Below are positions 57,001-64,000 of a stretch of 64,000 bases of DNA, one piece after another. A program made the translations under genes and the position numbers. This DNA comes from Parastagonospora avenae f. sp. tritici 18332-5 (lineage: Eukaryota; Ascomycota; Dothideomycetes; Pleosporales; Phaeosphaeriaceae): assembly GCA_022559985.1 (NCBI GenBank), contig JAFJTR010000039.1, positions 207,326 to 271,325 of the forward strand, written 5' to 3'. The notes below the pieces were generated by a model. It ran no database searches and was not told the origin of the DNA. It was given only the letters and a program-made list of their open reading frames with translations. Every line of letters starts with the position of its first letter. The stretch's first letter is position 1.

Positions 57001-57515
57001 ATGTCCACAAACGTCTGGACCCAAATGAACTACCTCCCCCCGCGCGGCCCCTGCAACCACAAGCCCTCCATGCTCTCGCCCAAATGTCCGTGTTTGCGCT
57101 TCATGCTGCATCCGCTAAAAGTCCGTCTCCCCCACATCATCCCACACCTCACAACCCACACCACACCCCATCTCCTATCACCCGGTTTGCTAACCAACCC
57201 AAGTCCACATCCTCGTACGAATGCGACGGCTGCGCACACCACGCGAGTTTCCACTGCATGGAGAACAAAGCCGAGGACGAAGTGCGGAAACAATGGGAAA
57301 AAGAGGCGAAGGACGCAGCTGAGAAGGAGGAGGGGGAGCAACAGCGCGGGAAGAAGAGGCCAAGGTTGTTATGGAAGGAGGCGGCGACTGGCGGTGAGAG
57401 CGTATTTGATCGGACGGTGCAGGCAAGGGCGCACGCTGCTGTGAAGAGGGGGAAGAGGAAGGCGAAGGGGAGGGTGGAGGAGGTTGAGGGGGAGGAGGTT
57501 ATTGAAGTTGATTGA
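57001..57515 (+). CDS. hypothetical small protein: Cys-rich N terminus plus charged helix
   Basis: Exons 57001-57120 and 57204-57515 with an 83-bp intron (GTCCGT...CCAAG, CTAAC branch point), 143 residues. The N terminus has CNHK, KCPC, ECDGC and FHC, spaced like a small zinc-binding module and split by the intron. The C-terminal ~90 residues are Glu/Lys/Arg-rich and end in an acidic tail (EEVEGEEVIEVD). The same two-part build is seen at 35819 and 36686. The donor is not ideal, so the intron end is less certain. No family recognised. Confidence 0.55.
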
Positions 57516-58389
57516 GTGAGGAGATGATGGAGGTGGTGGGCGTTGGGAGGAGCGAGAATTGTAATACCTATGATACCCTGAAAGATTGAGATTTTTTTTT
57601 TACTCAAACATGATTTTTCTTGTCGGTTTTGGCTGCGTCAATTCAACAGAGTGCTAGCAATACATTATTGTTTGTTCGGGCCTTCTTTCCAGCTGTGGTG
57701 AGTTACATATGTGCAGTAGTCAGTCATGGCACGCATGTTGGTTCGCTTTGGGCATTTGCAGATATGTTGGTGGTTCCAATGCGTATTTCTAAATCTACTT
57801 CTGCCACATTGCAGCATGTCCCCTCTTTGGTGGTACGCAGTCACGTGGACGCTGTCTGGCCGCGGAAGTGCCCCGCTTTGATGTGCGTGTGCGTCACTGC
57901 GGCTCTCCCATTGAGCCTCACCTCACGTCAGACCACCATTGCTGATTAATTAAGCGAGGGCCACATTGCCTGCTCCTCTGCATTCGTGCAGCAGAATTGG
58001 CTGCATACACCCGCTGCGTCTCCAGCGTCTGTATGTCGATGATTTGGAATGATGTATCTTGGCAAGTCCAATAGCCTACCATCACTCATGTACCCACGGT
58101 AGGAGTAGCAAGAAGGTTCTCGGACCCTCGCTCAGCCGTTGCCCTGCCATTTGCCCGTGGCACGCAAGTGGACCAGAGACGTGTCGGATGTATGGGTCTG
58201 GGCGGCTAGTTGGTGAGGGGACCAGGGAGTAGCGCGGCGATGCATTCGGTTTCGGGGATCATCGAATGGCGGGGTAGGGTATAAAGGCTTCTGATGTGAG
58301 GAAGGACAAGTTGCATCTGCAATTGAACAATTGTAAAATTGACTTTCAAGCAACAACTCTTCAGACTTTTCTATACTCAATCCGTCAAT
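57516..58389. other. intergenic, promoter of the GFA gene
   Basis: No gene seen. GTATAAAGG at 58279-58287 is a TATA box about 105 bp before the ATG at 58390, followed by a CAACAACTCTTC-type leader. Confidence 0.5.
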
Positions 58390-58948
58390 ATGGTTTCCGG
58401 AAGCTGCATGTGCGGTAACGTCGCGTACGAGGCGGCGGGCAACAGCGAGGGCAGCGTGGGTACTTGGAACTCAGGATGTGGGTAATTTGCTGATGATGAG
58501 ACGTAGATTCTCTGCCACTGCACCGACTGCCGTAAGATTGGTGGAAGCGCGTTCTCCAGCAACAGCATCTTCTCCGAGGACGGCTTCAAGGTCACCAAGG
58601 GCACGCCCAAGCAGCACAAGAAGGTCGCGGACTCTGGCAAGGAGATCATCTCCAACTTCTGGTATGTATTGTGGTGGACGGTAATTGTGTATGGGGCTAA
58701 TCCGTCCAGCGGCGACTGCGGCTCCACCATGTGGCGTGAGGGAGGCGCGTTCCCCGGCAAGCGCATTGTGAAGGTATGTGATGAGCGAATTCGTGGTAAT
58801 CGACGGGTGCTAACAAGTCCAGGTCGGAACGCTCGACGACAAGAGCGTCCTAGACAACTTCAAGGCGGACGCTGAGCTCTTCACCGACATCCGACCCAAG
58901 TGGGTTGGAGCCCAGCCCGGCGCGGCGCAGAAGGCTACCATGTCGTAG
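58390..58948 (+). CDS. GFA/CENP-V-type zinc-binding (Mss4-like) protein
   Basis: Four exons, 58390-58455, 58507-58661, 58710-58773 and 58823-58948, 136 residues. Zinc ligands are spread over the exons: SCMCGNVAY (CxCG), CHCTDCRK (CxCxxC) and CGDCGSTMW (CxxC). This is the layout of the glutathione-dependent formaldehyde-activating enzyme (GFA) superfamily. Many fungal members are not proven to act on S-hydroxymethylglutathione, so the substrate is open. The length is typical for the short single-domain type. The promoter has a clear TATA box. Confidence 0.88.
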
Positions 58949-58980
58949 ATATTTGTAGATACATCGAACAACATACGTCC

Positions 58981-59294
58981 TTATTCTGAATCTGAGCTTT
59001 CGGGCTCCTTCAATCGCTGTCGCATCATCTGCGTGAAGTTAGCTTGTGAACTTGAAGGCTTCACAGTCATGCTTACCTCGTTCAAGCGCGCCTTGAGCTC
59101 ATTGATCTTGGTCTCTTTGACGAGGATGTGCTCCTCGTCCAGCTCTTCGATGATGAACTCGTTGTTGTTCTTACTGTCGATATCGACCAACATGGCTTTG
59201 ATGGACGCGTCGCACTTGACGAGCGAGCCTGGAGATGTCAGTGGTTCGAAAGGAGATGATATGATACTGACGTACCTCGAATAGCTTTGACCAT
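58981..59294 (-). CDS. TFB5: TFIIH core subunit Tfb5 (TTDA)
   Basis: Three exons, 59294-59276, 59228-59077 and 59028-58981, 72 residues. The start MVKAIRGSLVKCDASIKAML and the centre FIIEELDEEHILVKE match Tfb5, a tiny alpha/beta subunit that binds Tfb2/p52. It stabilises TFIIH for transcription and nucleotide-excision repair in the nucleus. The tail ends EPESSDSE, like other fungal Tfb5. The second intron is 48 bp (GTAAGC...GCTAAC...CGCAG) and has no stop in frame, so unspliced RNA would give an 88-residue protein. The spliced form matches the usual family length. Convergent with the GFA gene, 32 bp between stops. Confidence 0.9.
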
Positions 59295-59659
59295 ATTGGA
59301 GTGGGTAGTGATGTACTGCGGGGGCCGTGTAGCTTAAGTAAGACTGGCCATCAGGGTGTCGCTGAATTTGGCACTCCTGCGCGTTGATGGCGCAATGACA
59401 GATGCTGCTTGGCGCCGATCACCTGCGCGTTCCGAGTGGGCCGCTGCCTTTCCGAACGAGTCCGGTTCTATTACACTGCATCACTTAAATGTAGTCATGT
59501 AGACGACTTGAGCACGTTGTCTCATACAATCTCGTCTGTCTCTGCCATGGACTGAATACTTATCGAGACTTGCGACTGCCTATTGCTGACGTCCGCTCCT
59601 TCCCTTCCGAAACTACCCACAGCTGTTACTTGATAAGCAGCTGAACGCGAATCGTGAAG

Positions 59660-60361
59660 ATGAAATTTGCAGGAAGACAATATGGCTTTACAAGCATCAA
59701 CTCTGCTACGTGGTCCTTCGTGACATGGCTATATTTGACTGCATTCCTGCCACTTTCACGTGCGCAGGAAGTCATCACCAGCACATCAAGTCCAGGCGTC
59801 CTTGTGCCTTCAACTACAGTCTCACTATCCGCCTCAACTCTAGCATCGACTCTACCAGTAACTCTGACCTCTACATCACCCACTACAAGCAGGTCCACCG
59901 ATCCCGCGCCTCCCGAACCCTTCCCTACCTACCCCTCCTCCCACGTCCAGCCCGTCCACGACGCCAGCGTATTCAACTACTACTTCCTCTTCCTCTTCAT
60001 CTTCGTCGTCCTCATCGCCATCCTCCTCCTCTGGTTCCACCGAAAGCGACAGCAGCGCAAACAACAACTGCGCCAGAACGGACAGCACGCGCTGGCGAGA
60101 GATCTGGAGGGGTGGGCGGGGACGCGGCGATTCATGCACGGACGATCCGGGATTCAAGCTTCTACGAGGAGGGAGGAGGGGCTGAATGAGGTCGGGGAGG
60201 CGCCGCCGCCTTATGAAGGGAAGGCGGGAGAGACGGGTGTGGTTGAGGTGCCGTTGAGGGCGGTTGTGAGGGATGAGCGGGCTCAGGAGCCACCAGGATA
60301 CGATGCCACGGATCATCATGATCGTTTATCCAACGTGGGGCGGAGACCGGCTGGTACTTGA
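59660..60361 (+). CDS. single-pass type I membrane protein with Ser/Thr-rich ectodomain and PPxY tail motifs
   Basis: Intronless, 233 residues. Signal peptide to about residue 35 (ends LPLSRAQ). A ~60-residue Ser/Thr/Pro stretch follows, likely O-mannosylated, then one membrane helix (YYFLFLFIFVVLIAILLLWF). The basic stop-transfer HRKRQQRKQQ comes next, then a ~110-residue cytosolic tail. The tail has two PPxY motifs (PPPY and PPGY), which bind WW domains of Rsp5/NEDD4-type ubiquitin ligases. The build resembles fungal wall sensors or adaptor membrane proteins, but no family was recognised. Confidence 0.65.
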   Translation: MKFAGRQYGFTSINSATWSFVTWLYLTAFLPLSRAQEVITSTSSPGVLVPSTTVSLSASTLASTLPVTLTSTSPTTSRSTDPAPPEPFPTYPSSHVQPVHDASVFNYYFLFLFIFVVLIAILLLWFHRKRQQRKQQLRQNGQHALARDLEGWAGTRRFMHGRSGIQASTRREEGLNEVGEAPPPYEGKAGETGVVEVPLRAVVRDERAQEPPGYDATDHHDRLSNVGRRPAGT

Positions 60362-61320
60362 GTAAGGGCGATCATATTCGCCTGGTTCGATCAGATGTTT
60401 CACGCCTACGACGACCCAACGATACAGTAGCTGGGTACACAACAGCGGCGATTCTATTATAAATGCAGACCTTGCAGTGGCAGCGGCTGGAAGCCTCATT
60501 GGATGGCGTTACTCACGAAGCAGCAACAACACCTCCCCAAACTCGGGTGGAGATCGGATTACAGCGGCCAGACTTATGGGAACAATGGCATTGAGCGAAG
60601 CACAAGCCTGGCAAGCCCCTGCTTGTTGAGGATGCGGATGGCCGGCAAGTGTCGGTCAAGCTATGCATACAAAGGATTCACGGTCATATCAGACACCTTT
60701 GCAGGCTCCCGTATCGATCCGGCAATATGTACGGCGCGGCGGAAGCGCAAGCGCACTTTCAGTCCACGCAGATGATGGGCGTGGCGAATCACACGCTGGG
60801 TTATCTCCCACAGGGCTATATGAGGATATCAGAGGTGACGGGTATGAGTCGTCCGACTATTTAGCAACCTTCGAGAGACTCTGTTAGCGGCATCTGAATG
60901 AGAATCTATGCAAACGCCGAGTATTTGGCGGATATGTATACCTATGCGAATGAAATGATCACGCTGTTGAAATGTTTTCGAACTGCACTGATGTGATGAG
61001 CCATGAAATTTCACGTGCAGTGGGTGTATAATATCTCCAACGTCTCCATGTTAGCTTCGTCTTCTGCATCATGACTTGCAATCGAGCCTTGCTTCAAAAG
61101 GATCAAACCACTTATTCACATTATTCTCTCCTCTGCCATACCAAAAACGCCTCTCGCATCCTCAATGATCTGTTACTCTAAACCTAACATAGTGAAAAGT
61201 TTATGTAGTTCGGCGTTTGCAACTCAGAAAACACGTTCATGACCATTGATGTCTTTTTGCCTTTTCTAAACAAAACAAGCCACGTGTAAAGCCGTTGATG
61301 TCTTCGATAGAAACAAGGAG
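60362..61320. other. non-coding, possible gene relic at 60449-60887
   Basis: A TATAAA at 60458 is followed by two overlapping frames, each open for about 380-440 bp except for one TGA. Neither contains a recognised domain. The rest has no feature. Confidence 0.3.
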
Positions 61321-63900
61321 AAAGTTTGCATGGTCTCTCTTGCTGAAGAACAATACATTAACGCAATATGTCCGACACTTCAAAGCCTGTCGCCCAGTGT
61401 CTATGCTTGCGAAGAGATGACTGAGGGATATAAAAGCTTGCCAGTTCTTCTATCTGCTACTCCTCATCCATACGAAGGACCTTCTTATCACCAAAATTAC
61501 CCGCACATCGTCTAGATGTTCTTTGGCTTCTTGCCTCTTCTAAAGTCCAACGCGAACCGTGTCATGATTTTTTTTCTTCTCTTCTCTCACTCTTTCCAAA
61601 AGAACGCCAGAAGAATTAGAAAGCTAATCATCACTAACCCATATGTCTTTTCTCAAAATCCAAGAATCGAAGTATTCATATGTTGCGGCTCTGCTCAAAA
61701 AAAAAACGCAACGCCAAAAGCTATGCCTTTTCCGCCTTACTACAAAGTCTTCAAGTCTTCTGAGTCGAACGAAGTCCGTAACGAAATGGCGGATGTCTGA
61801 CCTGCTCTGCAATGCTTCACCATATATCAGTCATTCTTTGAGAGAATTACTTTACTACAAAACACATCATGGTTGCAGTATGCGATACCTGAAAGCATGG
61901 GCCGCCGTGCCTATGTCCCGTCTTTCCCGGCACCTCGACAGCGCGGTATAAATACCTCTTCTTCTTGGAAACAACGGAGAGCATCTCTTTCTCAGCGAGC
62001 TTGTGCTTTTCAAAAAAGCGAACGGATTCGCTCCGATGTCCTGGAACAAAATGGTTCGATGGAAAAGGCATGGAAGAACTTCGAGAAAAGGGCTGGGCTT
62101 GCTCTCATGCTGTTCTGCGCGTCTCTTCTGTACTCCAATCACAGCAAGGGGATTCATATGCCTGTCGAGCGTGAGGAGGATCTTCGAAAGGTTACATATT
62201 TGGCGTCATGTCTATTCTCTGTGCGCGCATCTCATCTGCGCTCAAAAAACGGTGTCGGACTTCATGTTCGAGCGAGGAAAAACTCAACGAAAGATTTCAT
62301 TGCGCAGTTATGTGCATCCTGCGCAACCCTGCGGCTCTCATACGAGATTAGCATCCCGGGATGCGTATAAAAGCCCTCTACTTCTCTCTTCTCTTCTTCT
62401 TCCTGAACGACTGCTCTACCATGCTTTTGACAAAAAGAAATGTACGCCAAACCTATGAATGGAACAAGCGTCTCAGGCTAGACATGTCGAGACCAAAAAC
62501 CATATCTTCGACTATCTGTAACGGGCTGAGCCCTGGATCACATGACTAGGCTGCTAGCCTAGTCGCTTCCTTCCCTTCTATTCCTCACCTTGGTCCTTGC
62601 CTCAGCAGCACGTGGACCGTGCGCGAACACAAACAACATGGGGTGGTAGCCCAACTCTCTCACTTTCTCCTTATCTTGACTGTAAATAGCATCTGGAGTA
62701 GGTAGCTGGAATACAGTGCCTACAGACCGTTCACACTATCCATGTCTTGCCTCTGCCCTAACCAAGAACTAGTCTCCAAAACAACATTTCGTCTCTGTTA
62801 TTGCTCCGCCGGTCTCAGAAAAGCCAATGGTGTTCTTATATGGCGTGGAACAAGAATGCGATACCCGATTGTTATGTGCGAAAAGCCTAAACTAGTGCGC
62901 CAAATGCTACATACTGTTCCCCGGCACTCAAATACCGTACTCGAACAAATTGTGTTCGAGCAAGAAATGAAAACGGAAGGCTCTCATGTCCTGGAACCAC
63001 ATAGCCGAGAACCGATGTCGAGACTTTGAGAGTCTTTCACTGTTAATTGAGGTCAGCGTCTCAACCGCATAAAAGTCCTCGGACTTGACTATCCTCGTCT
63101 TCTTCATACACGAATACTCTGCTGTCGATCTCCAAAAGTGCATTACCGTATACCATATGCGCGATTGAGCTGGTTTCGTTCCCAGATCAGAAAAATCCAG
63201 AACGACTCAGTGATGAGCAAAGACATGTGGCTAGTCTGAATGTCTACGACATCAATAACAATAAGTACGAATGTCGTCTCCTGGCTTCAGACGAAAGACA
63301 CCGTGTCCAAAAAGAAAAATCACGTTCCACTACATGATTTAAAATGGAAATGAAAGACAGCGATATCGTGAGCATGTGAAGCACAAGCTCATGTTCAGTC
63401 TGAGAGGTTTTTTCGAGCTGCTCAGTGGGGCGGCGTATAAATACCTTCTACTCTCTACTCTGCTGACTTTTCTTCTCTCTAAAAACCTGATCTACTATCG
63501 ATCTCCAAAAGAAAAACTGCAGCAAAACTCTTGATGACCAGCGGACAACTGACTGGGGCGTTTAAAAAAACAGCCTACAACAAGATTGATGTCTTTTCTC
63601 TGCTTCGACTGTGGCGAAATGTCTTCTTCTATCAAATGACCAAAAACGAGCTAGGCACTAACAGATGAGCAATTTGCCGAGACTTTTGATATCCAACTCA
63701 TACCGAGATATGAGGAGACGGGAAGGGTGGGGAAAGCTTCTGTATGCATTGAGGCGCTGACTACAAAAACCTATTATTATCGCAACATGAGATTATGGAA
63801 AAGAAAGAAGAAGACCAACCATGAGTTGGGGCGCTGACTTCAAAACCATGTCATCATCAAGGCAGCAGAATCCGATGAAGATCAGATGCCCTTATATGAG
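61321..63900 (+). other. gene-poor region with five TATA-plus-pyrimidine-leader modules
   Basis: Modules at 61429 (TATAAAAG), 61947 (TATAAATA), 62366 (TATAAAAG), 63068 (CATAAAAG) and 63436 (TATAAATA) are each followed within a few bases by a C/T-rich leader. The last two share TCGATCTCCAAAAG 57-62 bp downstream (63125 and 63498). Modules two and five share GTATAAATACCT. Only short unrelated frames follow, so these look like promoters of lost or non-coding units. Confidence 0.4.
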
Positions 63901-63903
63901 TTC

Positions 63904-63960
63904 TGTAACGAGGTCACCTACTAGTACCGGACTTAGTTACTTATGTCCTCCCTCGTTACA
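63904..63960. repeat. 57-bp element with perfect 10-bp terminal inverted repeats, possible LTR end
   Basis: TGTAACGAGG (63904-63913) and CCTCGTTACA (63951-63960) are perfect inverted repeats. On the minus strand TGTAACGAGG is followed by a short unique part and then CATATAAGGG (near 63890), which could be the TG start and TATA box of a solo LTR. No transposon protein is present. Confidence 0.35.
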
Positions 63961-64000
63961 GCGATATCACCCCGGATTACCCCGGACACGATTCGGACCT

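Noticed and set aside
61321..63720. CRISPR-like or satellite array
   Set aside because: Repeats are short, degenerate and unevenly spaced, and the host is a fungus; no direct-repeat/spacer pattern exists.
63904..64000. Telomere or subtelomere at the right end
   Set aside because: No TTAGGG-type repeats; the inverted repeat is better explained by a small mobile-element relic.

Overview
The window is from a filamentous ascomycete (Pezizomycotina), most likely a Dothideomycete. This is inferred from the short introns (about 45-60 bp, GT...CTAAC-like...AG), dense small multi-exon genes on both strands, fungal-specific families (SidA/SidF/SidD-type siderophore enzymes, DUF3176 membrane protein, fungal Tfb5 and Med1) and cysteine-rich secreted proteins. 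No bacterial, viral or organellar signature was seen. Exon boundaries were placed by hand from splice sites and frame continuity.

Layout. 0-5.4 kb: mostly non-coding, with one small secreted protein (1.8-2.3 kb). 5.4-7.2 kb: FAD-dependent oxidoreductase with a C-terminal Rieske domain. 7.6-27.1 kb: an extracellular-siderophore gene cluster. It holds an acyl-CoA ligase (SidI-like, -), an N5-hydroxyornithine transacylase (SidF-like, -, ending in the peroxisomal tripeptide ARL), a divergent ornithine monooxygenase-like protein (SidA-like, +), a full-length ABC-B exporter (+), a GNAT acetyltransferase (-) and a SidD/NPS6-like NRPS (+). All eight copies I found of the SreA-type iron-repressor motif ATCWGATAA lie between 10.2 and 20.8 kb, in the intergenic parts of this cluster. 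27.7-31.3 kb: a 10-cysteine secreted protein, an F-box-like pseudogene with two in-frame TGA codons, and a secreted tyrosinase. 32.8-35.2 kb: a four-helix DUF7704-like membrane protein and an MFS drug transporter with a one-base frameshift. 35.8-37.1 kb: small Cys-plus-charged-helix proteins. 38.8-44.8 kb: D-lactate dehydrogenase (also ending ARL) and a 1267-residue disordered protein with a GC-AG intron. 44.8-49.8 kb: gene-poor. 49.8-60.4 kb: housekeeping block with glutamine synthetase, Mediator subunit Med1, a DUF3176 membrane protein, a small charged protein, a GFA/CENP-V-type zinc protein, TFIIH subunit Tfb5 and a type I membrane protein with PPxY motifs. 60.4-64 kb: gene-poor, with a series of TATA-plus-pyrimidine-leader modules and a short inverted repeat at the end.

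Functional reading of the cluster. The ligase would activate a mevalonate-type acid, SidF would pass the acyl group to N5-hydroxyornithine (probably in peroxisomes), and the NRPS would link the acylated units by ester or peptide bonds. The GNAT could acetylate the product, and the ABC protein could export it. Two departures stand out. The SidA-like protein lacks residues and motifs expected for ornithine hydroxylation. The NRPS carries two adjacent, nearly identical carrier domains (A-T-C-T-T-C) where relatives have a degenerate adenylation module.
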